From Cellvibrio mixtus subsp. mixtus J3-8 (GTDB taxonomy: Bacteria; Pseudomonadota; Gammaproteobacteria; Pseudomonadales; Cellvibrionaceae), in assembly GCF_000766945.1 (NCBI RefSeq), contig NZ_KN266207.1:468062-532061 (forward strand): a DNA stretch of 64,000 bases. The letters run 5' to 3'. Positions within the stretch are counted from its first letter, which is position 1, and every line of letters starts with the position of its first letter. The position numbers and the translations under genes were made by a program. Shown piece by piece: positions 16,176-25,082 of the stretch. Below the pieces are notes generated by a model that was not told the DNA's origin, searched no databases, and saw only the letters and a list, made by a program, of their open reading frames with translations.

Positions 16176-17699
16176 GTGAATTCATCTTTTATCGTGCTTG
16201 TTGCCGGTCTGGCAGGGTTGGTGGTTGGGGCGCTTATCGTCTATTGGTTGCTTGGGCGTCGCCAGGATCAAGCGATCTTGGCCAAGACCTACCAATTGGA
16301 GGCTTCGCACCAACAGTTACAGCATGCCAATGAGCTACGTGAATCCGTATTGCAACATGAGAATGGCCAGCTAAAGCTGAATATTGCTGAGCTTAAAAAT
16401 CAATTTCACAGCAGCCAGCAACAAGTGCAGGAGTTGCAACATGCATTGGGCGATGCTCGCCAGGAGGCTGCAAGCTTGCGCGAGAAAACCCGTCATTTCG
16501 AATTGTTACAACAACAATCCTTGCGTAAAGATGAACAACTCACTGTGTTGGAAAAAAATGCAACCGGTTTACAGACCCGCCTTGAGCAGGAGCGTAAAAA
16601 TTTTGCCGAGCAGCTTGCGCTGTTGCAAAATGCCAAAGCGGATTTGGCGAAAGAATTTGAAAATCTCGCCAATAGGATTTTTGAAAATAAACAACAACAA
16701 TTTAGCGCGAATAGTAAAACCCTGCTGGATGGCACATTGGACCCATTAAAGCTCCAGCTCAATGAATTCAGAAAAAAAGTGGAAGACGTTTACGAAAAAG
16801 AAAATGCAGAACGTAACCGCCTGGCAGGGCAAGTACAGGAGCTGCAAAAACAAGCACAAAAAATTGGTGAAGATGCGGTGAATCTTGCCCAGGCATTAAA
16901 AGGAAACACCAAAGCCCAGGGCAATTGGGGTGAGGTGGTGCTGGAACGCTTACTGGAGGAATCCGGGTTACAAAAAGGCCGTGAGTACGATACCCAGGTG
17001 AACTTTACCCGTTTTGATGGCAGCCGCTTAATGCCGGACGTTATTATCCATTTGCCTGAAAACAAAGACATTGTGATTGATGCCAAATGTTCTCTGGTGG
17101 ATTACGAAAAATATTGCAGTAGCGACGATGAGGTCGAGCGCAAACAATATCTGGCCGCACATATTCAGTCGCTGCGCAATCATATCAAAAGTTTGAGCAT
17201 TAAAGATTATGAAAGAATCGAAGGTATCAAGGCGCTCGATTTTGTATTTATTTTTATCCCTATTGAAGCTGCGTTCATGCTGGCATTACAGCATGAACCT
17301 GCGTTGTATCGCGAAGCCTATGATCGCCATATCGTACTGGTAAGCCCGACCACCTTGTTGGCGACGTTGCGCACCGTGGAAAATATCTGGCGTTATGAAA
17401 AGCAGAATAAAAATGCCGAGCGCATCGCCAAAGAAGCAGGGGCTTTGCATGATCAATTTGTATTGCTGCTGGATTCATTGGACGCGATTGGCAATTCCCT
17501 TAATAAAACCCAGGAAGCTTATACCAAGGCACGTGAACGATTACATTCCGGCCGTGGTAATTTGGTGAAGCGTGTGGATGATATTCGCCGATTAGGTGCA
17601 AAAACAAAAAAATCCATTGCCAGTCATTTGTTGGACGATGCAGGTGTTGAATCCGAAGAGTTATTACCGGATGAGAGCCCTGAAGATCCTAATCCGTGA
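16176..17699 (+). CDS. rmuC: DNA recombination protein RmuC
   Basis: About 507 residues. An N-terminal membrane segment (FIVLVAGLAGLVVGALIVYW) is followed by a long coiled coil (about residues 30-200) and the RmuC nuclease-like domain: GNWGEVVLERLLEESGL, VIDAKCSLVDYEKY, FVFIFIPIEAAFML. RmuC limits inversion and other rearrangements at repeats. The chosen start is the GTG at 16176, nine bases after GGGAG; an in-frame ATG at 16137 would add 13 residues before the membrane helix but has no ribosome site. Divergent from murI. Confidence 0.88.
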   Translation: MNSSFIVLVAGLAGLVVGALIVYWLLGRRQDQAILAKTYQLEASHQQLQHANELRESVLQHENGQLKLNIAELKNQFHSSQQQVQELQHALGDARQEAASLREKTRHFELLQQQSLRKDEQLTVLEKNATGLQTRLEQERKNFAEQLALLQNAKADLAKEFENLANRIFENKQQQFSANSKTLLDGTLDPLKLQLNEFRKKVEDVYEKENAERNRLAGQVQELQKQAQKIGEDAVNLAQALKGNTKAQGNWGEVVLERLLEESGLQKGREYDTQVNFTRFDGSRLMPDVIIHLPENKDIVIDAKCSLVDYEKYCSSDDEVERKQYLAAHIQSLRNHIKSLSIKDYERIEGIKALDFVFIFIPIEAAFMLALQHEPALYREAYDRHIVLVSPTTLLATLRTVENIWRYEKQNKNAERIAKEAGALHDQFVLLLDSLDAIGNSLNKTQEAYTKARERLHSGRGNLVKRVDDIRRLGAKTKKSIASHLLDDAGVESEELLPDESPEDPNP

Positions 17700-17741
17700 A
17701 AACCTTAACGCCTCATGTTATCAAACCCGGACAATGCAGTA

Positions 17742-18251
17742 ATGAGTAACGATTTTTTTTGCCGCGCTATGCAATACAGTGATCTTGCTTGCGTAATACG
17801 TATTCAAGCAGAGGCGTATGTTGATGAGATTCTGGAAACTGACGATGTAATCATTGAACGTTTTAATGCAGTGCCGGATACCTCCTGGGTTGTAGAGGGT
17901 AAACAAGGCGTGTGCGGTTATTTGGTAGGTTATTTATCTCATCATGGTTATGTAACGCCGTGGGGTGAAACTTTTTCGCATAAGTTAAATGCTGACCATT
18001 TGTATCTGCATGATTTGGCAATCAGCACAACCGCTGCGGGTTTTGGCCTCGGTCCCAGGTTGGTGAAATATGCGTTAGAGCAAGCACAACGGCGCGCGTT
18101 ACGCGGTGCAACTCTGGTCTCGGTACAGGATTCAAAAGGGTTTTGGCAAAAATTGGGGTTCAGGGAATTTCTGATGTTGACGCCAGCCCAACAGCAGCAT
18201 TTGGCTACCTATGCCGGGCCGGCGTTTTATATGACACAAGATTTTGTGTGA
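17742..18251 (+). CDS. GNAT-family N-acetyltransferase
   Basis: About 169 residues of a single acetyltransferase domain. Visible: YSDLACVIRIQAEAY at the start (strand 1/helix 1), LYLHDLAISTTAAGFGLGPRLV containing the strand 4 / acetyl-CoA pyrophosphate loop (GFGLGP in place of Q/RxxGxG/A), and FWQKLGFREF near the end. Substrate unknown. ATG at 17742 gives a normal N-terminus; an in-frame ATG at 17715 is possible. Convergent with trmA. Confidence 0.8.
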   Translation: MSNDFFCRAMQYSDLACVIRIQAEAYVDEILETDDVIIERFNAVPDTSWVVEGKQGVCGYLVGYLSHHGYVTPWGETFSHKLNADHLYLHDLAISTTAAGFGLGPRLVKYALEQAQRRALRGATLVSVQDSKGFWQKLGFREFLMLTPAQQQHLATYAGPAFYMTQDFV

Positions 18252-18259
18252 AATAACAA

Positions 18260-19342
18260 TTATTTTTTCTGCAATATCACGCCGCACTCGGCGTGATGTG
18301 TATAGGGAAATTGATCAAAAAGCGCAAATGCCTTGATGGTGTGAGTTTCGGTTATTGTTCGCAAATTTTCACGTAGTGTTGCCGGGTTGCAGGAGATATA
18401 AATAATATTGTCGAAGCGTTGGGTAATGCTGGTTGTATGAGGGTCAAGGCCAGCGCGCGGGGGATCTACAAAAATCGTTGAAAAGTGATAATCCGCCAGG
18501 TTGACATGGCGTAAACGATTAAATTCGCGTACACCATCCATTGCTTGCGAAAATTCTTCGCTCGACATACGTGCGATCTGGATGTTTTCAATATTGTTTT
18601 TTGCAATATTGAATTGGGCTGATTCCACAGACGTTTTTGCCACTTCGGTCGCTAACACTTTGGAAAAATTTTGCGATAGCGGCAGCGTGAAGTTGCCATT
18701 GCCGCAATAAAGTTCCAATAAATCCCCACCATTATTTTTACTGTTGTTAACTGCCCAGCTCAACATGGACTCACACACACCGGCATTGGGTTGGGTAAAA
18801 CTCGCTTCTACCTGCTGATACAAATAATCGCGCCCCAACACGTGCATGCGTTCAATGACGTGATCGCGTTCTACCAGCAAGCGTTGTTTACGACTGCGGC
18901 CAATAATATCGACATCAAGTTTTTGTTTGATTGACTTTGCTTTTGCAAGCCATTCGTCGGTTAATGGTTTGTGATAAATCAATGTGATTAATGCTTCACC
19001 GCGTTGAGTGGTCAGGAAATCCACCTGATAAAGTTTGTGGCGAAGCAATTCGCTCGCGTTAATCTCCGCAAGCAGATTAGGCATTAATTGATTCATCAAG
19101 GCAGAGCCAACTGGGAATTCGTGGATAGCGTAGGGCCGCTTGGCTTCATCGAACATGACGTAATTGGTAACGTCTTGCTGATGCCATACGCGAAATTCGG
19201 CACGCATGCGATAGTGCTTTTCCGCAGAGGGATATACCTGGATTTCAGGCAGGGAAAATTCGGCAAAATCTTTCTGGATACGGGAAAGTTTGTCGTGGAG
19301 TTGTTGTTGGTAGCTTGCAGCGGAAAAATCATTAACGGTCAT
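18260..19342 (-). CDS. trmA: tRNA (uracil-54 C5)-methyltransferase
   Basis: 360-residue SAM-dependent enzyme forming m5U54 in the T-loop of tRNAs. The SAM site is LLELYCGNGNFTLPL, with IFVDPPRAGLD and the catalytic Cys in IIYISCNPATLREN; the C-terminal HHAECGVIL ends the protein as in E. coli TrmA. It lacks the TRAM domain and Fe-S cysteines of RlmD, and the length matches TrmA (about 366). ATG at 19342 fits family N-termini; a further in-frame start at 19363 would add seven residues. Confidence 0.93.
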   Translation of the reverse strand: MTVNDFSAASYQQQLHDKLSRIQKDFAEFSLPEIQVYPSAEKHYRMRAEFRVWHQQDVTNYVMFDEAKRPYAIHEFPVGSALMNQLMPNLLAEINASELLRHKLYQVDFLTTQRGEALITLIYHKPLTDEWLAKAKSIKQKLDVDIIGRSRKQRLLVERDHVIERMHVLGRDYLYQQVEASFTQPNAGVCESMLSWAVNNSKNNGGDLLELYCGNGNFTLPLSQNFSKVLATEVAKTSVESAQFNIAKNNIENIQIARMSSEEFSQAMDGVREFNRLRHVNLADYHFSTIFVDPPRAGLDPHTTSITQRFDNIIYISCNPATLRENLRTITETHTIKAFALFDQFPYTHHAECGVILQKK

Positions 19343-19365
19343 AGCGGGCTCATCAGATAGCAAGT

Positions 19366-19389
19366 CGGGCTACGCATCAGCATAGCCCG
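19366..19389 (-). terminator. Hairpin after the unknown lipoprotein gene
   Basis: Perfect seven-base stem CGGGCTA / TAGCCCG with a ten-base loop, located just past the stop of the minus-strand lipoprotein gene. No T run follows, so termination function is uncertain. Confidence 0.4.
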
Positions 19390-19399
19390 TTTGCGCCCA

Positions 19400-20125
19400 T
19401 TATAACTTCTTCGACTCGCATTTGCCCCATTCACAGGTCAATACTTCCATGGCTGCATCCCCGCAAAAATAAGCATAGGCTTCCCGCGGCCATTGGTTTG
19501 CAATGGTGAGGGTGTAGGGGGCAGCGCAGGCTGATTCATGGGCTTTTACCAATTGAAAATAGGTGGCGCCAGGAGTGACTTCGGAAATACCTCCGGCAAG
19601 GGTTGGTATATCGCCGGGCGATTGATTCAATGGAAGGTGTTTTAATAGTTCCGCTTCCGTGGCCGCTATGGCTGGATTTTGCGTTAGCTTGATCGTTTGG
19701 TTATTTATTTTATTTAACCGGAATTCACAGGTTTTGACTTTGTTCGCGGGCGTACGTTGCGCAAGGGATAGCTCATCAATTGCGCGTTTTCTTGATTCCA
19801 ATGCAAGTTTAATTGCGGCAGGTGCAAGTGTTTTTCCCTGGTAATCAAAAGTACTGGCCGCTTGTTGCTGGCTGTAGTATTGATCTGCTGCCAATATAAG
19901 TTGGTTATTGGTGTTGAGCCAATCCTGTTGTTTGCTGATGGCGTCAACTTCTATCTCGCCACCCAGTGCAGCACAACTCGAAAACAGATGCGAGTAATAA
20001 ACGGTTTCGCTTAACACCTGGGTTGCTGCTTTTTCCAGGCTATTTTTATCGGCTACTGGTGTTTGTGTTGCGCATCCCTGAATTAATAGGGCACTGCCTA
20101 ATAATAAAATTACCTTGGTTTTCAT
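19400..20125 (-). CDS. Predicted lipoprotein of unknown function
   Basis: 241 residues with a clear lipoprotein signal (MKTKVILLLGSALLIQGC, Cys about residue 18). The mature chain is mostly helical, with cysteines in FSSCAALGG, KTCEF, SACAAPY, YFCGD and LTCEWGKCESK that could form disulphides in the periplasm. I do not recognise the family. It follows the histidine kinase by about 40 bases on the same strand and could be co-transcribed with it, but nothing in the sequence ties it to signalling. Confidence 0.65.
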   Translation of the reverse strand: MKTKVILLLGSALLIQGCATQTPVADKNSLEKAATQVLSETVYYSHLFSSCAALGGEIEVDAISKQQDWLNTNNQLILAADQYYSQQQAASTFDYQGKTLAPAAIKLALESRKRAIDELSLAQRTPANKVKTCEFRLNKINNQTIKLTQNPAIAATEAELLKHLPLNQSPGDIPTLAGGISEVTPGATYFQLVKAHESACAAPYTLTIANQWPREAYAYFCGDAAMEVLTCEWGKCESKKL

Positions 20126-20166
20126 TTATTTTTTTCCGATTGAAAATTGTTAATGGCCTGTGCCGG

Positions 20167-21582
20167 CTAAATGGGTAGTTTGATAATAAAATTGCTACCT
20201 TTACCGGGGGCGGTTTTTACATCAATCGTTCCTTGGTGGCGTTCAGTAATAATGAAATAAGAAACGGAGAGTCCCAAGCCTGTTCCCGAGCCCACATCCT
20301 TAGTAGTAAAAAAAGGTTCAAAGATGTGCTGCCGAATAGTATCGTTCATACCTGGCCCATTGTCCTGTACTTCGATCACAAGTTGATTGTCCTGCGCATA
20401 AGTGCGAACCCATATGCTGGGATTTTCAGTATTATGGCCTTGTAATGCCTGTTTTGCATTGCGCAATAAATTGAGTAACACCTGTTGCAATTCAGGTGCA
20501 GACGCGCTGATAGCAGGCAAGGACTCGCTGAACTCCGTGATGACTTGCAGCCCCATTTTTTCTGAATTTTTAAGTTGAATACTGCGGCTAAGGGCGATGG
20601 TTTGCTCTATTAAATGTTTTACATCTATCAGGCTGGTTTTGCGTTGTGAATTGTGTGAGAACTCCAGCATATTGCGCACTATCGTTGCTGAACGCTCACC
20701 CGCTTCGCGAATTGAATCGAGCATGGCTGGAATCTCGCGCGCTTTTAGATAACGATCAATATTTTCAACATCAATTCCCAATTCATTGGCACGTTCGCGA
20801 TTGGTTCCAAAATGGCTATCAGTGCGGCGCACTATATTCTGTACATTTTGCAAAATAACACTGAGAGGGTTATTAATTTCATGTGCGATGCCTGCGGCGA
20901 CTTCACCCAGCGAATACATTTTTTCATTCTGGATCATTAAATTTTCAATCGTGACTTTCATGGTGACATCATCAACGCGAATTACAGCTCCTTGTTCGCT
21001 GCTGGAGATGAGCGGATAAATCGTGATTTCAAAGTAGCGTTTTTTTTCATCTTCCTGATGTTGTGTGTGCTGAATGGAGTAAGGCTCACCCCCACGAATT
21101 GAACCGCGAATGACATTAATCGTCACCGGAAATAACGGAAGGAGCTCGGTGATGTTGCGGCCCAATGCTTCATTGGAAAAAATTTCGAAAGTATTTTCGG
21201 CGGCGGCGTTCCAGTGAGTAACTTCTCCATCCAGTGTTACACCGATAATAATTGAGGGCATGGAGTTAATCATGCTTTGTAAATAGAGCTTGGTTTCGCG
21301 TAATTGACGACCGGTTTGTTCATGCCGGGCGACTTCATCAATTAATAAATCATTGATGCGATGCAAACTTTTGGTGCGGTCCTGAATTTTTTCTTCGAGT
21401 GCTTTTTGTGATTCCTTGAGGGCTTTGCGTGCTCGTTTGTTGCTCAAACGGCTGCGCTGCAAGCCGATAATTAATACGGTTTGCAGGATCAGCAAAAAAA
21501 TTACCAGCATTCCCATCCATGAGCCCGGCTCGTTAGGTGGCAGGGTGGTAGCCAGGGTTTCGGTGACAGTGTTTGGGGCCAT
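20167..21582 (-). CDS. PAS-domain sensor histidine kinase
   Basis: About 471 residues: one N-terminal membrane helix ([20 protein letters not shown]), a coiled coil ([20 protein letters not shown]), a PAS domain ([19 protein letters not shown]...ENTFEIF), then a HisKA domain with [18 protein letters not shown] (phosphorylated His) and an HATPase_c domain with [12 protein letters not shown] (N box), DNGPGM (G1) and GTGLGLS (G2). There is no periplasmic domain of note and no response regulator next to it, so it is an orphan kinase. Start uncertain: ATG at 21582 or a TTG at 21639. Its 5' end faces the tRNA pair. Confidence 0.85.
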   Translation of the reverse strand: MAPNTVTETLATTLPPNEPGSWMGMLVIFLLILQTVLIIGLQRSRLSNKRARKALKESQKALEEKIQDRTKSLHRINDLLIDEVARHEQTGRQLRETKLYLQSMINSMPSIIIGVTLDGEVTHWNAAAENTFEIFSNEALGRNITELLPLFPVTINVIRGSIRGGEPYSIQHTQHQEDEKKRYFEITIYPLISSSEQGAVIRVDDVTMKVTIENLMIQNEKMYSLGEVAAGIAHEINNPLSVILQNVQNIVRRTDSHFGTNRERANELGIDVENIDRYLKAREIPAMLDSIREAGERSATIVRNMLEFSHNSQRKTSLIDVKHLIEQTIALSRSIQLKNSEKMGLQVITEFSESLPAISASAPELQQVLLNLLRNAKQALQGHNTENPSIWVRTYAQDNQLVIEVQDNGPGMNDTIRQHIFEPFFTTKDVGSGTGLGLSVSYFIITERHQGTIDVKTAPGKGSNFIIKLPI

Positions 21583-21766
21583 ACCAGATTCAGTGAGACG
21601 ATTTTTTGTTGGATTAATAATGTAGTCGCTATAACGCAATATATCGATTGATTGACGGTACCGCTAAATTTTTAGTTGATTGCTCGCATTTTTGTTGGCT
21701 TTTTGTCCGATATTGCTGAAGGTTTAGGCAATTTCGAAAAAGTTTAAATTTCTCGCTAAAAAATGT

Positions 21767-21794
21767 TTGACACATCAGCCAGATTCGTTAGAAT
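21767..21794 (+). promoter_or_regulatory. Sigma-70 promoter of the tRNA pair
   Basis: Consensus TTGACA (21767-21772), 16-base spacer, TAGAAT (21789-21794), followed by a GCGC-type discriminator, which is typical of stringently controlled stable-RNA promoters. Start expected about 21801, ten bases before the first tRNA. Confidence 0.85.
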
Positions 21795-21811
21795 GCGCAC
21801 CTCTCAACGAG

Positions 21812-21887
21812 GGGCGGTTAGCTCAGTTGGTAGAGCAATGCCCTTACAAGGCATGGGTCACAAGTTCGAGTCTTGTACCGCCCACCA
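21812..21887 (+). tRNA. tRNA-Val (anticodon UAC)
   Basis: Full cloverleaf: acceptor GGGCGGU pairs with ACCGCCC, D arm GCTCAGTTGGTAGAGC, anticodon loop CTTACAA with TAC anticodon, T loop GTTCGAGTC, encoded CCA at 21885-21887. 76 nucleotides, no intron. Confidence 0.97.
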
Positions 21888-21923
21888 ATTATTTTTGGTT
21901 ATTCGTTGTAGAGAGTCATTCGC

Positions 21924-22000
21924 GGACCGGTAGTTCAGTCGGTTAGAATGCCGGCCTGTCACGCCGGAGGTCGCGGGTTCGAGCCCCGTCCGGTCCGCCA
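21924..22000 (+). tRNA. tRNA-Asp (anticodon GUC)
   Basis: Acceptor GGACCGG pairs with CCGGTCC, discriminator G, D arm GTTCAGTCGGTTAGAAT, anticodon loop CTGTCAC (GTC), T arm CGCGGGTTCGAGCCCCG, encoded CCA at 21998-22000. 77 nucleotides, 36 bases after tRNA-Val and sharing its promoter. Confidence 0.97.
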
Positions 22001-22006
22001 CTATTC

Positions 22007-22034
22007 AAAAGCCCGCACTTGTGCGGGCTTTTTT
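22007..22034 (+). terminator. Intrinsic terminator of the tRNA operon
   Basis: AAAAGCCCGCAC TTGT-type loop GTGCGGGC with six T residues following; perfect stem of eight GC-rich pairs. Confidence 0.93.
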
Positions 22035-22097
22035 ATTTGCATATATTTTTTGGTTGGCTTTTGGGGCATTAGCTAATAAAAAACGATATACATAAAA

Positions 22098-22192
22098 TTG
22101 TCATCTGCGATTGGTAATTTAGGAATCAGGGAGTAAAGTTCCGGAACGACAGGTCAATTAGATTGTCTGTCGAGAAGAGGTTTATTTCCTCT
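22098..22192 (+). promoter_or_regulatory. Structured leader before the Asp-rich ORF
   Basis: A weak promoter candidate (TTGTCA at 22098-22103, 17 bases, AGGAAT) precedes a perfect palindrome GTTCCGGAAC (22138-22147), a hairpin with two stacked stems (CGACAG/CTGTCG at 22147-22172 around CAAT/ATTG) and a second hairpin (AGAGG/CCTCT, 22176-22192). The ribosome site at 22204 follows. The density of pairing within 60 bases suggests an RNA regulatory element. I do not recognise a known riboswitch. Confidence 0.4.
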
Positions 22193-22216
22193 CTATTAAC
22201 TTAAAGGAGTAATGCT

Positions 22217-22300
22217 ATGCAAGACTATGTTGAAGACCTGCTGGATGATCTGTACGACGATAGCGATGATGACGCCGTTGATGATTATTCTGATATCTAA
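22217..22300 (+). CDS. 27-residue Asp-rich microprotein or leader peptide
   Basis: ATG at 22217 lies eight bases after AAAGGAG (22203-22209). The 27 codons include 12 Asp and one Glu, no Lys, Arg or His, with three Tyr; runs such as DDLYDDSDDD make it extremely acidic. No known family is recognised. It stands 216 bases after tRNA-Asp on the same strand, behind the tRNA terminator, and a perfect small hairpin (TGCAGCAA/TTGCTGCA, about 22311-22327) follows the stop without a T run. It could be a real acidic microprotein (metal or basic-protein binding) or a leader peptide that senses Asp-tRNA supply; both are inference. Confidence 0.5.
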   Translation: MQDYVEDLLDDLYDDSDDDAVDDYSDI

Positions 22301-22557
22301 CCCGGGCTTATGCAGCAATTTGCTGCAGGCTCGTGGTGCTTTCCCTCTGATTAACCTTCATTTTTCATAACTCCCCTGTAAATTTTTTCAAAAATTGATA
22401 ACCATAGGTTTTGATATCTGTATGGTTTGATTATCTTTTCGTCGAATGGACCGCAAATTTGCGCGAAAGTCATCATTGCTGGTAGTTGTTCACGTTTTCA
22501 TCTTAAGTGCTTTTTTATACTGACAGTATTCTTCCGCTTGGCTTGAGATGATTACTT

Positions 22558-23925
22558 ATGCCCAACCCTACCGCAGAACTACATGAAGCGGTTTTCCTGT
22601 TTCAGGATGCACAGATTTCCCGCGAGTTACTCTACCCCGAATTTGAGGCCGTTCTGGATGGTTTCATCCCTTTTCCCGATTTCGCCAGTGCCACTGCCAG
22701 GGCGGTATATGTGCAGATTGACCAGTCGCTGCGCGTCACTGGTGCTGTGTTTTTTCTGATTTCCTTTGATGCTGCCGGTATGGTGGATCGCCGCTGGAAT
22801 GTGCCTTTGCGCCAGTTAATAGATGCTACTGGGACTGGTCCTGATATGGGGGCCGGAGCGATTAAGCTGGCTTGTTACAGTCAATGTCCTATTGCCTGGC
22901 ATCAGAAAAATCTGTGGGATCCGATTATGGAGAGTGGTGGCAGTAGTTTTGTTGCCCTGCGCAAAGCCGCCAAAAGTAATCGCCTGGGATTGGTAGTAAA
23001 GCAGCCTGCAAACGTTGAAAAAGCCAAAGCTGGCAAGCAACCAGCAAAACCGGTAGTGGATCACGCGCGTGAACAGGCGGTGCTTGAGAAAAAGCTCCAT
23101 GACCATTACACCCAGGAGTTGCGTGACAAGATGGCGCTGTTAATCAAGGAGCAGCGTTTGCGTATTGCTACTTTGATGAACCAGCATCAGGCCAAAGTCC
23201 ACGGGATGCAGCATGAACACCAGCAGCGGGTATTGGCCTATCAGCAAAAATGCCAGGAATATGAGCAAATAAATCGCGATTTGGAAGAGCGTAACCGCAC
23301 TTTCAAGGAGGGGTTGGATGCGCAAGCGAATAAGATAGAAGGTATGCGCGAATATTTCGCACATAAATTGAAAGCGGCGCAATCGGGCGAGTCCAATCAA
23401 ATCCAGATGCTGCAGGAGAATTTTGCGCTGGAAATGGATGCTAAAATTCGAGCGGCCACTGCTGAGCTGCGCGAAATGCTGGATATGCGTGAGGTGGAAT
23501 TATTTTATCGACACCAAAATGAAACTGCCCTTAAAGAAGAAATTGTTAATTTAAAGCGCGAACAACAGCAAATGTTGAAAAACAGTGGTGATCAATTGCT
23601 TGCGCGCCTGACCAAAGCCGGCGTTAATCTGGTGACCTTCATGCCAGGGTTGGGTGAGGCGGCAGTTCCGCTGGATGATATTGGAGTTTATCTGGAAGAT
23701 CCCCAGGGCTATGCGGCGAATAAGGCTGGTGTCAGTGAAGCCATTTATTTGGCCTGGTTGGAACATCATCAATCGCCATGTTGCAATGCGGTTGATCCTA
23801 AAGGACATGCTTGCGGGCGCAGTATATCGTTGATTGAGACCCCTTTTGAATTTCACCCTGGTGAAAGCGATCGTTGTAGCCAGCATCAGTCTATGGTTTA
23901 TTCTCGTGTCGCTGAACGCCGCTAA
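22558..23925 (+). CDS. Coiled-coil protein with cysteine/histidine-rich tail, unknown function
   Basis: 455 residues, no signal peptide. Three parts: a globular N-terminal domain (about 1-150, starting MPNPTAELHEAVFLFQDAQ), a long coiled coil rich in Gln, Glu, Lys and Met (about 170-365, e.g. LRDKMALLIKEQRLRIATLM), and a C-terminal domain with SPCCNAVDPKGHACGRSIS and SDRCSQHQS, where four Cys and a His could hold a zinc ion. Homologues in related gammaproteobacteria are, as I recall, listed as hypothetical or loosely as partitioning proteins; no ParA Walker motif is present here. Monocistronic by spacing. Confidence 0.75.
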   Translation: MPNPTAELHEAVFLFQDAQISRELLYPEFEAVLDGFIPFPDFASATARAVYVQIDQSLRVTGAVFFLISFDAAGMVDRRWNVPLRQLIDATGTGPDMGAGAIKLACYSQCPIAWHQKNLWDPIMESGGSSFVALRKAAKSNRLGLVVKQPANVEKAKAGKQPAKPVVDHAREQAVLEKKLHDHYTQELRDKMALLIKEQRLRIATLMNQHQAKVHGMQHEHQQRVLAYQQKCQEYEQINRDLEERNRTFKEGLDAQANKIEGMREYFAHKLKAAQSGESNQIQMLQENFALEMDAKIRAATAELREMLDMREVELFYRHQNETALKEEIVNLKREQQQMLKNSGDQLLARLTKAGVNLVTFMPGLGEAAVPLDDIGVYLEDPQGYAANKAGVSEAIYLAWLEHHQSPCCNAVDPKGHACGRSISLIETPFEFHPGESDRCSQHQSMVYSRVAERR

Positions 23926-23992
23926 AGACAGGTTGGTGATCTGATGTAAAGTTGTCCGCAAATATGCAGTAATGAGACAGGCTTTGTAAGTA

Positions 23993-24973
23993 GTGGTAAT
24001 TGATTCTGATAGTGATTTTTATAGGCTTGCATGTGCAGTCCCACTGCATATTGGGACCACTGCGGAGCTGGCGAACCGTGGTATAGAGTTGCTGGTGCGT
24101 CGCGATGATCTGATTGATGACGGGTTATCGGGTAACAAGGCCTACAAATTGTTTTATAACCTGCGTGCAGCCCGCGAGGCAGGGCATACCCGATTGCTGA
24201 GTTTCGGTGGTGCTTATTCCAACCATTTGTACGCGCTGGCAATGGCGGGTGCACGTTACAGTTTTTCTACCGTTGGTATTGTCCGTGGGGCGCGTCCGAC
24301 GCTGTTGAGTCCCACCCTGATTGATGCAGAACAGGCCGGGATGCAACTGGTATTTATTGGTCGCGATGAGTATCGCCAAAAAACACTGACCCATTTGCTG
24401 GGCGATTGGCGTCGCCAATTTGGCGATTTCTATCTAATTCCCGAGGGTGGTGCGGGTTTGCTCGGTGCGCGCGGTATGAGCCTGGCCACGCAAGCCTTAG
24501 AGGCTCAACTTAAGGGTGGCTATACTGGGGTATGCGTCGCTTGCGGTACTGGAACCAGCCTCGCAGGTTTAGCTGCCGGTTTGGTTGCTGCCGGCCGTAG
24601 CGATAAACCGGCACTTGGTTTCTCGGTGCTTAAAGGTGATGGTGATTTAGGTACGGGCATTGCAAAGACTTATACGGATTTATGTGCCAGCAGGGGATTA
24701 GGCGAGGCTGAGAGTGTGAAATCTGCTGCTAATTGGCGTCTGATTTCTGGGTTCCATGCCGGTGGTTATGGCAAAAAGCACCCGGCTTACTTGTTTGATT
24801 TCTGGCGATCATTTGAGCGTGAGACCGGAATTCCGTTGGACCCGGTATATACCTTGAAAATGATCTGGGGAATTCACTGTTTGGCACAACAAGGATATTG
24901 GTCTCGCGGTTCACGTATTGTTGCTATTCACAGCGGTGGTTTGCAGGGGCGAAGAGGTTTTGTTTGCCCTTGA
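23993..24973 (+). CDS. ACC deaminase/D-cysteine desulfhydrase-family PLP enzyme
   Basis: 326-residue fold-type II pyridoxal-phosphate enzyme. The PLP lysine is in LSGNKAYKL (about residue 50), followed by LLSFGGAYSNHLYALA and the phosphate-binding ACGTGTSLAGLAAG. The family cleaves 1-aminocyclopropane-1-carboxylate or D-cysteine to 2-oxo acid, ammonia (and sulphide); environmental homologues are more often D-cysteine desulfhydrases, and the residues I can see do not settle it. Start is the GTG at 23993, chosen because the homology begins directly after it. Confidence 0.85.
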   Translation: MVIDSDSDFYRLACAVPLHIGTTAELANRGIELLVRRDDLIDDGLSGNKAYKLFYNLRAAREAGHTRLLSFGGAYSNHLYALAMAGARYSFSTVGIVRGARPTLLSPTLIDAEQAGMQLVFIGRDEYRQKTLTHLLGDWRRQFGDFYLIPEGGAGLLGARGMSLATQALEAQLKGGYTGVCVACGTGTSLAGLAAGLVAAGRSDKPALGFSVLKGDGDLGTGIAKTYTDLCASRGLGEAESVKSAANWRLISGFHAGGYGKKHPAYLFDFWRSFERETGIPLDPVYTLKMIWGIHCLAQQGYWSRGSRIVAIHSGGLQGRRGFVCP

Positions 24974-25082
24974 TCAGGCTCATGGATGAATAGCTGGAAA
25001 ATAAAAGTTGTTGGTGTGTTGGTATTGCTTATCTCGCCTTTACCAAACCCCGGAATCGGCTCTCTCCTTGAAGGAAGTGGTT

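Noticed and set aside
21812-22034. tRNA pair as an integration site for a mobile element
   Set aside because: No integrase gene and no repeat of the tRNA 3' end was noticed downstream; the flanking genes look chromosomal.
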